Numbered from the stretch's first letter, positions 1 to 9,350 are shown. The stretch is 64,000 bases of DNA from Reyranella humidisoli (GCF_019039055.1 NZ_JAHOPB010000001.1:2046001-2110000), one strand, 5' to 3'. Numbers and translations: made by a program. Notes: generated by a model not told the origin, from the sequence alone.

Positions 1-485
1 CGGGAGACCACGGTAGCGACCGCCTGTACGGCGCTGACGGTAATGACACGCTGATGGGCGGCGGCGGCATCGATCGCCTGTTTGGCAATGGCGGCGACGA
101 TACGCTGAACGGAGGCAACGGCAACGACAGGCTCAACGGCGGCACCGGGATGGACCAGCTCACCGGCGGCGCCGGCAACGACACGTTCATTTTCAACGCC
201 CCGCTCGACGGCGTGACGAACGTGGATACGATCTTGGACTATGTGGTGGCCGACGATTCCATCTACCTCCACCAGACCTACTTCGGCGAGCTGGCCATGG
301 GTAAACTGAGCGCTTCGGCATTCGCGCTCGACAGTGCCACCGGCTTGGCTGCGCAGATCGTGTACAACACGACGACCGGTGCGCTTTCCTACGACAACAA
401 CGGCGCCCTCGCGGGCGGTGCGACGCAGTTTGCCGTGGTTCAGGGCGCGCCGACCCTCAACGAGAACGAGTTCTTCATCGTCTGA
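1..485 (+). CDS. RTX (hemolysin-type Ca2+-binding) protein, C-terminal fragment
   Basis: The gene enters from outside the window; its frame is open from base 3 to the TGA at 483-485. The visible part starts with several glycine/aspartate nonapeptide repeats of the GGxGxDxL type (for example GGDDTL, GGNGNDRL, GGTGMDQL, GGAGNDTF). These form the Ca2+-binding beta-roll of RTX proteins. About 100 residues without repeats follow, ending in acidic residues and the hydrophobic tail FFIV, which is typical of a type I secretion signal. It is therefore probably a secreted, calcium-folded protein. The catalytic or adhesive part lies upstream and cannot be assigned. No type I transporter genes are in the window. 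Confidence 0.85.
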   Translation, partial: GDHGSDRLYGADGNDTLMGGGGIDRLFGNGGDDTLNGGNGNDRLNGGTGMDQLTGGAGNDTFIFNAPLDGVTNVDTILDYVVADDSIYLHQTYFGELAMGKLSASAFALDSATGLAAQIVYNTTTGALSYDNNGALAGGATQFAVVQGAPTLNENEFFIV

Positions 486-543
486 GGACGAGCGGTGCCC
501 GCGGGCCGCCTATCCCGGCCATGCCCGGCGCGCCGTCGGCGCC

Positions 544-1740
544 TCAGAGGTTCTGGAGCTTGTTCTCGACGCCGAGGATGTGGCGGCCGACCATCTCGAC
601 ATGACCGAGCATGGCCTGCAGATGCTGGCTGGCGCTCATGGCGTCGCGAAAGCGCCGCTCGAACGGTGCGCTGTCGAGGATGGCCGTCGTTCCCGCCGCG
701 CGATAGGCGGCGATGGAGACGTCGCTCGCCTCGTTCATGCCGTGCGTCGTTGCCAGGCGCAGCCGCATGCGCCGGTCGACGTCGAGCGTGCCCGCCGAGG
801 CCGCGTCGTAGGTCGCGCGAACCTCGGCATGCAGGAAGGCGCGGGCGGCCGAGAGCCGGGCGTCGAGCAGGGCGATCTCGCGCTGGATGGCGTTGTTGGC
901 CGCCATGGAATTGATCGAGGCGCGGCTGTGCTTGCCGCGCGCCAGGTCGATATAGGCGTCGAGCAGGCGCCGCGCGAGGCCGATGGTGACGCTGCAGAAG
1001 CCGCTGGCATAGAGGAGCGTCGAGCCGATCGTGTAGATCGGCCCCGTCTCGCGCCGTTCCTGCAGCACGTCGCGCGCCGGCGCCATGGCGTCGGGGATGA
1101 ACAGATCCTCGACTGTGTAGGTGTCGCTGCCGGTGCCGCGCAGCCCGAGCACGAACCAGTCGTCGACGATCCTCGCGTCGGTGCGCCTGAACACGAAACT
1201 GCGGTCGTCGGCGCGGCCGTGGCGCATGTGCGGCGTGCCGTCGGGGTTCTGTACGGCGCTGTGCGCGCCCATCCAGGTCGAGTGGCGCCCGCCGCTGGCG
1301 AAGCTCCAGGTGCCGCTCAACCGGTAGCCGCCGTCGACGCGGATCGCCGTGCTGGCGCCGTGACGCGCGCCCCAGGCGAGGCCGACGCCCGGGCTGCCGA
1401 AGGTGGCGAGAGCCGCTTCGTGCGGCATGGCGGCGGCCGAGGTCGCGGAGGAGACGTTGGACTGGTTGACGAACCAGGCGGTGCTGGCATCCGCCCAGGC
1501 GATGGCTTCCACGGCCTCGCAGAAATCGATGAGCGGCAGCTCCTGTCCGCCGAGGCTGCGCGGCAGCAGCAGGCGCAGCATGTCCTGGGCGATGAGGCTG
1601 TCCACGACGTCCGGCGTGAGCTCGCGGCGACGGTCGATCTCGACACCATGCCGGTCGAGCAGCGGCTGCAGGGCGCGGGCCCGCTCGGGAGCGCTGAGGG
1701 TCGGAGCGTTGAGAGTGGGAGCCGGCTGAACGCTGTCCAT
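544..1740 (-). CDS. Acyl-CoA dehydrogenase-fold flavin monooxygenase (HsaA/DszC-like)
   Basis: This 398-residue protein has the acyl-CoA dehydrogenase fold without the usual catalytic EGT motif. Sequence such as PRSLGGQELPL, ADASTAWFVNQ and LSGTWSFASGG matches the class of two-component flavin hydroxylases (HsaA, DszC, 4-hydroxyphenylacetate hydroxylase), which use reduced flavin and O2. Its substrate cannot be told from the sequence, and no flavin reductase is next to it. The ATG at 1740 is preceded by GAGGACTTCC, a good ribosome site. It is the last gene of a likely operon with the Bug receptor and TauD oxygenase upstream, which suggests oxidation of an imported organic acid or sulfonate (inference). 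Confidence 0.75.
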   Translation of the reverse strand: MDSVQPAPTLNAPTLSAPERARALQPLLDRHGVEIDRRRELTPDVVDSLIAQDMLRLLLPRSLGGQELPLIDFCEAVEAIAWADASTAWFVNQSNVSSATSAAAMPHEAALATFGSPGVGLAWGARHGASTAIRVDGGYRLSGTWSFASGGRHSTWMGAHSAVQNPDGTPHMRHGRADDRSFVFRRTDARIVDDWFVLGLRGTGSDTYTVEDLFIPDAMAPARDVLQERRETGPIYTIGSTLLYASGFCSVTIGLARRLLDAYIDLARGKHSRASINSMAANNAIQREIALLDARLSAARAFLHAEVRATYDAASAGTLDVDRRMRLRLATTHGMNEASDVSIAAYRAAGTTAILDSAPFERRFRDAMSASQHLQAMLGHVEMVGRHILGVENKLQNL

Positions 1741-1853
1741 GGAAGTCCTCGGGCGATGCCTGTTGCACTCATACTGGGCCGGATTGGCAATCCGTCAATC
1801 GGCCAGCGCCGAATGCGACTACCCAGCGAAAAATCCCATGCCGGTGGCGTCGT

Positions 1854-2801
1854 CTAGCGGGCGAGGTCCGAGGCCACGCGCCTGTCGCGCGCGATTGCCG
1901 CCCCCACGGCGGAGGGCCCGTCGAATTCAATCGGGATGCTGGCGAGCCGTGCCTGGGTCTGAAGGGATTTGTCGTTGCGCAATCCAAGGAGCGCGGAGGT
2001 CAGGCGGCCCGCTATTGCCGGAGTGGTCCTGGCGGGCGCGAACAGTCCGAAGCTGATCGTGTAGGCGAGCTTGGGATCGCCCACCAGTTCGGCCAGCGTC
2101 GGCACATCCGGGAGCTGCGGCGAGCGGCTGGCACCGGAGGTCGCTATCACGCGCAGTCTGGTGCGGTTACGGGCGTTGTGCAGCACCACGGACCGCGTAT
2201 CCATCGCCGCGAGGTCGGCGCGCCGGGTCAGCAGCATGTCGATGGCGGCCGTGCTGCCGGCCACCTCGATGGCCTGGAACGACAGGTTCATCCGGCGTTC
2301 GACGAGGGCCAGCAGGAGGCCGATGGTCGAGTCGTGGCCCGTCGTCGCGGCCTTCAGCCGGTCGGTCTTCGCCGCCGCGACGAGGCCGTTCCAGTCCTTG
2401 ATGTCGGAGAACCCGTTCACCACCAGCGCAGTCGAGAAGCCGCGTGTGATTTTCGCGATCGGCTGCAGCCGCGACAGCAGCGGTTCTGCCGGCGTCTCGA
2501 GCAGCACGAGGTTCAGGATTTCGGCGATCAGCAGCAGGCGGCCGTCTGGCTCGGCGCCGATCACTTCGAGCGCCGCGCGGCGGCCGGCCTCGCCCAGCGT
2601 GTAGTCGAACTCGACCGGTTCCTTGAGGGCGGCCGAGAAACCATCCTGGATGAGCTGCGCGCAGAGATCGGTGGGGTTGCCGACGCCGAGGCCGCAGATC
2701 AGGCGGATGGCGTTCGTGGCCGCCGCAGCCTGCCGGCCCGTCATGCCGGCGATCGCGCCGGCAACGGTCCAGCGCAGGGCGTCGCGTCGGGTCGGTCTCA
2801 T
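1854..2801 (-). CDS. Bug-family (TctC-like) periplasmic solute receptor
   Basis: The 315-residue product starts with a twin-arginine-type export signal (MRPTRRDALRW followed by a hydrophobic stretch ending QAAAA). The body is a divergent Bug/TctC receptor. Bug proteins bind carboxylates in the periplasm for TctAB-type transport or for signalling. I chose the ATG at 2801 rather than the frame opening at 2843 because the signal peptide begins exactly there. The gene lies between a TauD oxygenase and a flavin monooxygenase on the same strand. No TctA/TctB membrane gene is in the window, so the partner is encoded elsewhere or is shared. Confidence 0.75.
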   Translation of the reverse strand: MRPTRRDALRWTVAGAIAGMTGRQAAAATNAIRLICGLGVGNPTDLCAQLIQDGFSAALKEPVEFDYTLGEAGRRAALEVIGAEPDGRLLLIAEILNLVLLETPAEPLLSRLQPIAKITRGFSTALVVNGFSDIKDWNGLVAAAKTDRLKAATTGHDSTIGLLLALVERRMNLSFQAIEVAGSTAAIDMLLTRRADLAAMDTRSVVLHNARNRTRLRVIATSGASRSPQLPDVPTLAELVGDPKLAYTISFGLFAPARTTPAIAGRLTSALLGLRNDKSLQTQARLASIPIEFDGPSAVGAAIARDRRVASDLAR

Positions 2802-2858
2802 TCCGCGGCAATGATACAGGCCCGGCCGCCGACCGAGAAGCATTCCGGCGCTCCTGGC

Positions 2859-3722
2859 CTAGTTGGGAAGCGCCGCCTCGCTGGCCGGGTCGCCGGCGAT
2901 GCGGCTGTGCCACATGATGCGCTTCTGGGTCATGTCCCAGGGCGTCGCCTGATGCAGCAGGCAGCGATTGTCCCACAGCACCGCGTCGCCCGGCGCCCAG
3001 TCGTGGTGGTAGGTGCGTGGCCGCTGGCAGGCGAAGTCGATCAGCTCCTGCAGCAGGGCCTCGGACTCTGCGGGCGCCATTCCGGGAATGGCGTGGGCAT
3101 GACGGCCGATCAGCAACGACTTGCGGCCGGTCTCGGGATGCATCTTAACCAGCGGGCGCAACGGCACCGGCCCGTCGTGCAGACCGTAGCCGCTATATTC
3201 GCCGTCCGCTTTCTTCGTCTCGTGGCCGAGCTTCGACTGGCTGTAGTGCAGGGAGTGATGTGCCTGCAGCTTCTCCACGTGCTCCTTGCGCGCGTCGTCG
3301 AGCGCATCGTAGGCCGCGCGCATGTCGGCGAAGCCGGTCTGGCCGCCGATCGTCGGGACGACCTCGGCGCTGAACACGGCGCCCTTGGCCTGAACGGGCA
3401 TGTAGGTGCTGTCGGCATGCCAGCCCATGTTGCCCTTCAGGATTTTCATGACGTCGTCATTGTCCTTCTCGACGCGCAGCGTGCCGTTGGAGCGGACATT
3501 GCTGATCGCGGCCATCTCGAATTCGAGCGGACCGAAGCGCCTGGCGAAGGTGATCTGCTGGTCTCGCTTGAGATGCTGGTCGGGAAAGACGAGGAGCGCG
3601 TAGTCGAGCCAGGCAGCATGCAGGTCGCGCCAGCCTGCGTCGTCGAGTTCGGCCAGTTTCACGCCGGTGACGACGGCACCGAAGGTGGCGTCGAGCGGGG
3701 CGATGTCGAAGGCGCGTGTCAT
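2859..3722 (-). CDS. TauD/TfdA-family Fe(II)/2-oxoglutarate dioxygenase
   Basis: The 287-residue length fits the family. The iron triad is visible: His102-x-Asp104 in WHADSTY, and a distal His in the C-terminal segment WDNRCLLHQATPWD, followed by the Arg (QKRIMW) that holds 2-oxoglutarate. Such enzymes hydroxylate and cleave sulfonates (taurine), aryloxyalkanoates and related acids. The ATG at 3722 has an excellent ribosome site, AGGAGGAACCGC. It is the first gene of the TauD-Bug-monooxygenase unit, and a terminator on the upstream side isolates it from ompA. The substrate is unknown. Confidence 0.88.
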   Translation of the reverse strand: MTRAFDIAPLDATFGAVVTGVKLAELDDAGWRDLHAAWLDYALLVFPDQHLKRDQQITFARRFGPLEFEMAAISNVRSNGTLRVEKDNDDVMKILKGNMGWHADSTYMPVQAKGAVFSAEVVPTIGGQTGFADMRAAYDALDDARKEHVEKLQAHHSLHYSQSKLGHETKKADGEYSGYGLHDGPVPLRPLVKMHPETGRKSLLIGRHAHAIPGMAPAESEALLQELIDFACQRPRTYHHDWAPGDAVLWDNRCLLHQATPWDMTQKRIMWHSRIAGDPASEAALPN

Positions 3723-3766
3723 GCGGTTCCTCCTGGTCGTTTTCCGCAGTCTATCGCGTCGCGTAC

Positions 3767-3800
3767 AAAAAAGAACGGCCGGGCGTGAGCCCGGCCGTTC
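3767..3800 (-). terminator. Rho-independent terminator of the OmpA-family gene
   Basis: A perfect 12-bp stem (GAACGGCCGGGC, loop GTGA, GCCCGGCCGTTC at 3773-3800) is followed, reading the minus strand, by six T residues (complement of 3767-3772). It lies 24 bp after the stop of the OmpA-family gene and before the TauD start, so it separates the two units. Confidence 0.9.
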
Positions 3801-3823
3801 GGTCGTTTCGTGCGGGATCCGGC

Positions 3824-4780
3824 TTACTGGATGACGATCTCGACGCGACGGTTCTGCGGTTCGCGGACGTTCGGCCCAGTCTGCACCAGCAGACCCTGCT
3901 CGCCACGGCCCAGGACGCTGATGTTGGTCGCCGGCACGCCCTCGCGGACCAGCGCATCCTTGACGGCGTTCGCGCGGCGCAGCGACAGCGCCATGTTGTA
4001 GGCCTCGGTGCCCGACGTATCGGTATGGCCCGTCGCGGTCACGCGAGCATTGCCTTTCTGCTTGTAGGCATTGGCGGCCTGGCGGATCGTGGTCAGCGCC
4101 TGCTCGCTCAGGTTCGCGCGATCCCAGTCGAAGAACACCATGAACGACGGCGGAGCCACCGGCGCCGCGGCGGGCGGCGGAGCGGCCGGCGCCGGCTGCC
4201 CGAACTTGTAGGCGATGCTCAGCATCGTCGTGATGTTGTTGTTCTGGTACCAGCCCGGGTTGGTCGTGCCGTAGTAGCGGCCATCCAGATTCACGCGGAA
4301 GTTCTGGTCGACGTTCCAGCCGAGACCGATGATGCCCTGGTAGGCGAACTGCGTGCTGCAGAGAGAGCAGCCGTTGATCGAGGCATCGGCGAAGGCGATA
4401 CCGGCGCCGGCGCCGACATACGGCGTAATGGTCGCACCCGGGATGAAGTCGTAGAACAGGTTGGCCATGATGGCGAGCTGCTCGATGCGGCCGCTGGTGT
4501 TGCTGAAGACATTGCCGAAGTTGGCGGTGCCGCGGCCGTTGTTGGAGCGGAACACGCCTTCCAGCTCGATCCTGGGGCCCACGAAGTCGTAACCGACGAA
4601 GCCGCCGGCGGCGAAGCCGAGGTCCATGTTGTAGTTGTTGTTGTTCAGCAGCCAGTTCAGGCCGCCTTCACCGCCGATATAGAGGCCGGGGTTCGAAGGT
4701 CCGGGAGTCCACATGGACTGTGCATTGGCAGCCATCGGAACCGCCATCAGGACCGCAGCGGCGAGAAGAGCCTTCTTCAT
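3824..4780 (-). CDS. OmpA-family outer membrane protein
   Basis: This 318-residue envelope protein has a Sec signal (MKKALLAAAVLMAVPMAANAQ), an N-terminal beta-barrel of about 170 residues rich in glycine and aromatic residues, an Ala/Pro linker, and a C-terminal OmpA domain. The OmpA domain shows the peptidoglycan-binding signature (GHTDTSG, then NRRVEI near the end). It should anchor the outer membrane to the wall. The frame is open further upstream, but the ATG at 4780 is the start because the signal peptide begins there and GAGGG lies about 10 bases before it. A long inverted repeat in the leader can pair with this ribosome site (see 4790-4842). Confidence 0.92.
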   Translation of the reverse strand: MKKALLAAAVLMAVPMAANAQSMWTPGPSNPGLYIGGEGGLNWLLNNNNYNMDLGFAAGGFVGYDFVGPRIELEGVFRSNNGRGTANFGNVFSNTSGRIEQLAIMANLFYDFIPGATITPYVGAGAGIAFADASINGCSLCSTQFAYQGIIGLGWNVDQNFRVNLDGRYYGTTNPGWYQNNNITTMLSIAYKFGQPAPAAPPPAAAPVAPPSFMVFFDWDRANLSEQALTTIRQAANAYKQKGNARVTATGHTDTSGTEAYNMALSLRRANAVKDALVREGVPATNISVLGRGEQGLLVQTGPNVREPQNRRVEIVIQ

Positions 4781-4789
4781 TTTCCAAAT

Positions 4790-4842
4790 CCCTCGTTGGG
4801 TGAAGCATCCGGGGCTGACGGACGCACGCAGACCAACGAGGG
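4790..4842 (-). promoter_or_regulatory. 5'-leader hairpin that can mask the ompA ribosome-binding site
   Basis: A perfect 10-bp inverted repeat (CCCTCGTTGG at 4790-4799, CCAACGAGGG at 4833-4842 on the plus strand) flanks a 33-base loop. On the minus-strand mRNA the downstream arm contains GAGGG, which is the ribosome site of the OmpA-family gene. Folding would hide it. A cis-acting translation switch is an inference; the repeat itself is plain in the sequence. Confidence 0.5.
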
Positions 4843-4942
4843 TTGCCTCAATTAAGTTGCCGAACCCGGGGAACCGGACGGCACTCGCCCCGCGACCGTG
4901 GCCGCAGGGCAACAGTTCGGCAGGCTTACTGCACGAACACGC

Positions 4943-5725
4943 TCACTGCATGAACCAGCCGTGGCTGACCACGGCGGACTGGCCGCTGTGCACCGTGCTC
5001 TTGGCCGCGGCATAGAAAAGAACGGCGTCGGCCACGTCGTCGGTCGTGGTGAACTGGCCGTCGATCGTGTCCTTCAGCATGACGTTCTTGATCACCTGCT
5101 CCTCGGTGATCTTCAGTTCCGCCGCCTGCTCGGGAATCTGCTTCTCGACCAGCGGCGTGCGCACGAAGCCCGGGCACACGACGTTGGATGCCACGTTATA
5201 CTCAGCGCCTTCCTTGGCCAGCACCTTGCTGAGCCCGATCAGGCCGTGCTTGGCGGTGACGTAGGGCGCCTTCAGTTTCGAGGCTTCCTTGGAATGCACG
5301 GAACCCATGTAGATCACGCGGCCGTACTTGGCCTTGTACATATGCTTCAGGCACGCCTTGGTGGTGAGGAAGGCGCCGTCGAGATGGATCGACAGCAGCT
5401 TCTTCCAGTCGGCGAAGGGGAAGTCGACCAGCGGCTTCACGATCTGGATGCCGGCGTTGCTGACCAGGATGTCGATCTTGCCGTATTTGGCGATCGTGTC
5501 GGCCACGCCCTTCTCGACCTGGGCCTCGTCGGTCACGTTCATGGCGACAGCAAAAGCATCGCCACCCTTGGCCTTGATCTCGTTCGCGGTCGCGGTCGCG
5601 GCGTCGAGATTGAGGTCGGCGATGACCGGCGTGCCGCCTTCGGCGGCCAGACGCAGCGCGATCTCCTTGCCGATGCCCGAGGCGGCGCCGGTGACGATGG
5701 CAATTCTTCCTGTGAAACGCGACAT
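4943..5725 (-). CDS. bdhA: D-beta-hydroxybutyrate dehydrogenase (SDR)
   Basis: At 260 residues this is the standard length for the cytosolic enzyme that interconverts 3-hydroxybutyrate and acetoacetate with NAD. The Rossmann motif TGAASGIG is at 12-19. The catalytic Ser142 (GSVHS), Tyr155 and Lys159 (YVTAK) sit at the positions known for bacterial BdhA, and His144 and the C-terminal residues are also typical. The ATG at 5725 has AAGGATCAAGCC before it. It follows acetoacetate decarboxylase by 24 bp on the same strand, so the two enzymes, with the patatin upstream, likely form a ketone-body or polyhydroxybutyrate operon. Confidence 0.93.
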   Translation of the reverse strand: MSRFTGRIAIVTGAASGIGKEIALRLAAEGGTPVIADLNLDAATATANEIKAKGGDAFAVAMNVTDEAQVEKGVADTIAKYGKIDILVSNAGIQIVKPLVDFPFADWKKLLSIHLDGAFLTTKACLKHMYKAKYGRVIYMGSVHSKEASKLKAPYVTAKHGLIGLSKVLAKEGAEYNVASNVVCPGFVRTPLVEKQIPEQAAELKITEEQVIKNVMLKDTIDGQFTTTDDVADAVLFYAAAKSTVHSGQSAVVSHGWFMQ

Positions 5726-5749
5726 GGCTTGATCCTTCTCTGTCCCTGA

Positions 5750-6505
5750 TTATTTCGCGAGGTAGTCGAACACGACTTCACCGAGGCCCAGCGTCAGGTC
5801 GGTGATGTAATGGCTGGCGGAGACGACTTCGCGCACCGGCAGTCGCGAGACGTCGCACATGGCATGATCGAAAAGCTGAAGTGCCGCCGGGCCGGTCCAG
5901 GCGCCCTTCAGGGTGACGTCCTCGCAGTAATAGCGCACGAGTTCGCAGATGCGCGGCGTGCAGTCGACGTGCGGGACGATCTTGATCATGAAGGCGGGCT
6001 TGGCCAGCGCCTTGATCAGTGGCGCGTGGTCGAGCTCGCGGTGCTTGTAGCCCATGGTGGCGTTGACGCAGAGCACCGAGCCGTAGTGCAGCGTGCAGAC
6101 CAGCGTCTCGTTCTCGTGGCTGATCTTGGGCGTGGCGAGCTTCTTGGGGAAACCCCAGATCTCGCGGCCGCCGGCGATCGGCGAGTTGTCGTCGAGGTAC
6201 ATGGCGTGGACGTAGCCGCCTTCCTGCACGGTGCCGTCCTTGTCCTTGAAGCGCACCGGAATGACCTGTCCGGTCTCGGTGTAGTCGCCGAAGCCCGTCG
6301 AATCGGGCATGCGGATGAACTCGTAGTTCACCGTGTCGCCGATGACTTCGAGCGGCTCCGGCACCAGCGCGCGCAGCAGCTCGGGATCGGTGCGGTAGGT
6401 GATGACCACGAATTCGCGATTGTAGAACTTGTACGGCGGCCGCGGATAGCTCGGGTTGTTGAGCGGCATCGCGAAGGCGTTCTTGCGGACGTCGGCGATC
6501 TTCAT
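5750..6505 (-). CDS. adc: Acetoacetate decarboxylase
   Basis: This 251-residue enzyme converts acetoacetate to acetone and CO2 through a Schiff base on a lysine. The signature [10 protein letters not shown] places that lysine at Lys121, with the paired Lys122 as in the clostridial enzyme. The flanking segment [20 protein letters not shown] is typical of the family. The ATG at 6505 overlaps the patatin stop as ATGA, which supports translational coupling. The frame is open far upstream but runs antiparallel to no conserved sequence there. Together with BdhA it would drain 3-hydroxybutyrate to acetone. Confidence 0.92.
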   Translation of the reverse strand: MKIADVRKNAFAMPLNNPSYPRPPYKFYNREFVVITYRTDPELLRALVPEPLEVIGDTVNYEFIRMPDSTGFGDYTETGQVIPVRFKDKDGTVQEGGYVHAMYLDDNSPIAGGREIWGFPKKLATPKISHENETLVCTLHYGSVLCVNATMGYKHRELDHAPLIKALAKPAFMIKIVPHVDCTPRICELVRYYCEDVTLKGAWTGPAALQLFDHAMCDVSRLPVREVVSASHYITDLTLGLGEVVFDYLAK

Positions 6506-7848
6506 TTCTCGGTCTCCTTGCGGCCCTGGAGGGCGAGGTCGAACGTGAACACACCGTCCGGGGTGGTCGGACGCTGCAGGACTTCGGGATGCGCCAGCGT
6601 GCGGCTCATGTCGGAGTAACCCGACTCCCAGTGTTCCTCCATCGTGCGGCGCGAGAACTCGTAGTCCTTCGAGGCGCCCTCGTACTTCCGCGCGTGATAG
6701 ATCGTGTGGATGATGTTGTAGACCTTGCTGTCGGCTTCTTGCGCCACGAGCTCGGCCTCGGGCGTCTGCCGCAGTTCCGGCGGCATGTCGGCCAGCAGCT
6801 TGGCGGTGGCGCGGCGCAGCGCCTGCATCTGGCGGAACTGGTCGGTGCCGGCGCGCGTGCGGCTGGAGTAGCGGATGTCCTTCATGCGGACATCGACCTC
6901 GATCATGTCGCGCGGCAGATCCCCTCGCGCGCTCCAGAGATCGATCTGGAAGGCGAGCGTGTCGGCGCGCGGCCGCGCATCGAGCACCCATTGCAGCGGC
7001 GTGTTGGAGACGACGCCGCCGTCCCAGTAGAACTCGCCGTCGACCTCGGCCGCCGGAAAGCCGGGCGGCAGGGAGCCGCTGGCGATCACGTGCTGCGGTC
7101 CGATCGTGTGGGTGTCGGTGTCGAAGTAGATGAAGTTGCCGGTCCTGACGTTGGTCGCCCCGACGCTGAACCGCATCTCCTTGGCATTGATGCGATCGAA
7201 GTCGACGAGCCGCTCCAGCAGGCTCTTGAGCGGCGACACGTCGTAATAGGCGAGGTTGCCGGGATTGCCGGCGGGCATGAAGATCGGCGGCGGAAAGCGC
7301 GGCTTGAAGAATTCCGGCGCGCCCCACAGGAGCGTCGCGAACGAGCGCATCTGGTTCACCACCTGGTGGTGCATGTCGCTCGCGAATTCGTAGCCCTTCA
7401 TGTTGGGCATGCCCACCGGCGACTGGGTGATGGTCTCCCAGAAGGCGCGCAGCTTCTCGACCCGCGTCTCGGGCGGATTGCCGGCGATCAGGGCGGAATT
7501 GATGGCGCCGATCGAGATGCCGGCCACCCAGTCGGGGTGCAGGTTGGCCTCGGCCAGCGCCTGGTAGACGCCGGCCTGGTAGGAGCCGAGGGCGCCGCCG
7601 CCCTGGAGGAGGAGGGCGATGCGTTCGAAGGGCGGGCGTGGGGGGGCGGACGGGGGCGTGATCGTGCGAACTCCTCTTTGGGTCGCCGCGTCGGGGCGAC
7701 GCTTTCTGGCGTGCCGGGTACCTCGCGGCAACGGTGTTTCCGCAAATTCCGGACCGAAGCCTAATCGGTCGCGGTTCTCGCCGTGTGACAGGTCGGGACT
7801 CTCCCGGGTCAGGTCCGGCCGAGAACCATCCTGAGGGCCAGGCGGCAC
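6502..7848 (-). CDS. Patatin-like phospholipase (DUF3734 type)
   Basis: The conserved patatin core begins near residue 71 of this frame: [15 protein letters not shown] (oxyanion hole), GISIGAINS (nucleophile Ser in GxSxG) and DGGVVSNTP (catalytic Asp). These are lipid acyl hydrolases, and versions beside adc and bdhA are common in alphaproteobacteria, with a suspected link to PHB or lipid turnover. The start is uncertain. The GTG at 7848 would overlap the preceding nucleotidyltransferase gene by 40 bases and has no ribosome site. A TTG at 7731 is the only other plausible start, because the segment between is Pro/Arg-rich and not conserved-looking. Confidence 0.85.
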   Translation of the reverse strand: MPPGPQDGSRPDLTRESPDLSHGENRDRLGFGPEFAETPLPRGTRHARKRRPDAATQRGVRTITPPSAPPRPPFERIALLLQGGGALGSYQAGVYQALAEANLHPDWVAGISIGAINSALIAGNPPETRVEKLRAFWETITQSPVGMPNMKGYEFASDMHHQVVNQMRSFATLLWGAPEFFKPRFPPPIFMPAGNPGNLAYYDVSPLKSLLERLVDFDRINAKEMRFSVGATNVRTGNFIYFDTDTHTIGPQHVIASGSLPPGFPAAEVDGEFYWDGGVVSNTPLQWVLDARPRADTLAFQIDLWSARGDLPRDMIEVDVRMKDIRYSSRTRAGTDQFRQMQALRRATAKLLADMPPELRQTPEAELVAQEADSKVYNIIHTIYHARKYEGASKDYEFSRRTMEEHWESGYSDMSRTLAHPEVLQRPTTPDGVFTFDLALQGRKETEK

Positions 7849-8942
7849 GGTCGGGTCACATAGTAGGCGCTCCAGAGCGCGGCCGGTAGCTTCAGGGCGT
7901 CATGGTCGCCGGCGGTCGGCGTGAAGGTGAGTTGGAGGGCGCCGGCGATCCGGTCGATCCGGCGGTCGCAGAGCAGGAGATCCGCGAAGTGCTCGCCCGA
8001 CGGCGGTGGCGCAGTCGATGCCTGCAGGGAGGCTCTTACGACGCGCGCCCTTGCACGCACGCGCACGCTGGCCGCCACCGCCGGCACGAGAGCCTCGGGA
8101 ATCGCGACCCCCAGCAGGTCCTGCGCCACGGCGCAGGCCAGCAGGACGGCCTCGCCGCAGCGGCGGGCCCGGGCGCGACGATGCAGGTCCGCCCAGTCGA
8201 GATCGGGATGGCGGTCGACCAGCCGCGCGAAGTCGCTCACCCATTTGAGCATCGCCCAGCCTTCCTTCGTGCCGTGGCCAGCCAGAAGCAGGGCGAGATT
8301 GGGCGCCGACAGGACCGGCACGGTACGGTTCCCAATCGCCAATCCGGCGGGCTCGTCCCAGACATCTTCGGGCGCGAGCGGGAAGGGGGCGTGGGTCCCG
8401 CTGAATGCCCAGTGCAGGTCTATGGCGGTGCCGTCCTCGCGGGTGAAGGCATACTGGCGCTGCGAAGCGAGGAAGGCGCGGCGGAAGGCGCGGTCGCCCT
8501 GGGGGCTGGCAAAGCCCAGGGAAACGATGGCGGCCTCAGCAGCGTCCACCTGTTGTGGCGGCACGATCAGGTCCAGGTCGTTGTATTCGCGCCCCGCGAA
8601 GCTGCCATGGAGGGAAAGCGCCAGTGTCGGACCCTTGAAGGCGACGAAAGGAATGGCGGCATCGGAGAGGCAAGCCGTCAAGCGGTACAACTCGCCCGTC
8701 AGGGCCAGCGTGCGAGCCAGATGCTGCTGGCGAAACTGCTCAAGAGCGGTCTTTTCGGTCTCGGGGACCATCTCCCAGGCGATCTGGCCCAGGCAATCGA
8801 GAAGGGCAGGACGCACGCCGTGGGCGGCGGCAAGGGCCGCAAGCAAGCCAAAGTCCGTGCCTTGAAGAAGCAGCTCCCTGAAGCGGGTCAGGTCCGGGCG
8901 TGGACGCACCGCCTCACAGAGCAACTCGAATTCCGCCGTCAC
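7809..8942 (-). CDS. PF14907-type nucleotidyltransferase of the lasso cluster
   Basis: The segment NDLDLIVPP with Asp pairs, then a third acidic strand ([10 protein letters not shown]), is the metal site of the nucleotidyltransferase fold. The N-terminal start ([17 protein letters not shown]) and length match the uncharacterised NTP_transf_5 family, which is often found in lasso and other PqqD-linked RiPP clusters. In pseudomycoidin-type clusters a related protein is thought to decorate the phosphorylated C-terminus. An ATG at 9008 is also open, but residues between 9008 and about 8930 are a duplicated piece of the B1 gene overlapping precursor 1, so I prefer the GTG at 8942. It is last in the lasso operon. 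Confidence 0.75.
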   Translation of the reverse strand: MTAEFELLCEAVRPRPDLTRFRELLLQGTDFGLLAALAAAHGVRPALLDCLGQIAWEMVPETEKTALEQFRQQHLARTLALTGELYRLTACLSDAAIPFVAFKGPTLALSLHGSFAGREYNDLDLIVPPQQVDAAEAAIVSLGFASPQGDRAFRRAFLASQRQYAFTREDGTAIDLHWAFSGTHAPFPLAPEDVWDEPAGLAIGNRTVPVLSAPNLALLLAGHGTKEGWAMLKWVSDFARLVDRHPDLDWADLHRRARARRCGEAVLLACAVAQDLLGVAIPEALVPAVAASVRVRARARVVRASLQASTAPPPSGEHFADLLLCDRRIDRIAGALQLTFTPTAGDHDALKLPAALWSAYYVTRPCRLALRMVLGRT

Positions 8943-8979
8943 CTTACGACCGGCGAGATCGCCGACGCTGTGCGCAGGC

Positions 8980-9210
8980 TCAGGAAGCGCACTCGCGGGA
9001 CAGCCCATTCACGCCGCCGCGGCCGGTGTAGCGGTTCTTGCGGCCGTCGCGATTGCCCGGGGAGAAGAAGATCGTCCCCGTGACGTCGCGCAAGGCGCCG
9101 AGCTTGGTGAAGACGGGCGGATCATAGGGCTTCTTGGCCGAGCCCGGCGCAGGCTCCACGCTCTCGTCGCCGCTTTGCATCGATTTATCGATCATGGACC
9201 GGCCTTTCAT
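8980..9210 (-). CDS. Lasso-type RiPP precursor peptide 1
   Basis: This 76-residue peptide carries the lasso leader signature Y29-x2-P32-x-F34-x3-G38-x5-T44 that PqqD-like B1 proteins bind. Following the rule of a Thr at position -2, the core would be T46-S76. Asp55 would then be core residue 10, outside the usual 7-9. If Thr46 is the recognised Thr, the core starts at Phe48 and Asp55 is residue 8. The tail is Arg/Gly-rich (RYTGRGG) and ends E-C-A-S with a terminal Ser, a possible kinase target. The start codon overlaps the stop of a B1 relic as ATGA. It is paralogous to the peptide at 9364-9594, with 9 differences in 76 residues. Confidence 0.85.
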   Translation of the reverse strand: MKGRSMIDKSMQSGDESVEPAPGSAKKPYDPPVFTKLGALRDVTGTIFFSPGNRDGRKNRYTGRGGVNGLSRECAS

Positions 9211-9350
9211 CTCCGCGGGTCTTTTTCGAGGGTTGCCTCGACAAGGCCCTTTGCCTCGAGGCTCCCGACAATTGGCAACATATCCGCCCTACAGACCGCT
9301 TCCGAAACATCGAATTCCGCCGTCACCTCACAATCAGCGAGGTTGCCGAC
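9207..9350 (-). pseudogene. Truncated duplicate of the B1 (PqqD-like) 3' end
   Basis: Reading the minus strand, 47 codons before the TGA at 9207 translate to a sequence closely matching the last residues of the B1 protein: TAEFDVSEAVCRAD, then GSLEAKGLVEATLEKDPR. It lacks the N-terminal half of the RRE domain and has only a GTG (9326) as possible start. It came with the 384-bp duplication. The ATGA junction with the precursor is preserved, so it may still serve as a translated leader for precursor 1, but as an RRE it should be non-functional. Confidence 0.85.

Noticed and set aside
334..1857. Long open frame on the plus strand (507 codons) antisense to the flavin monooxygenase gene
   Set aside because: It has no domain or start signal; composition is Arg/Ala/Gly-rich as expected from antisense reading of GC-rich codons. 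The opposite strand carries a recognisable family.
2178..3788. A 536-codon plus-strand frame over the Bug and TauD genes
   Set aside because: It spans two real genes and an intergenic terminator on the other strand and shows no protein family signature.
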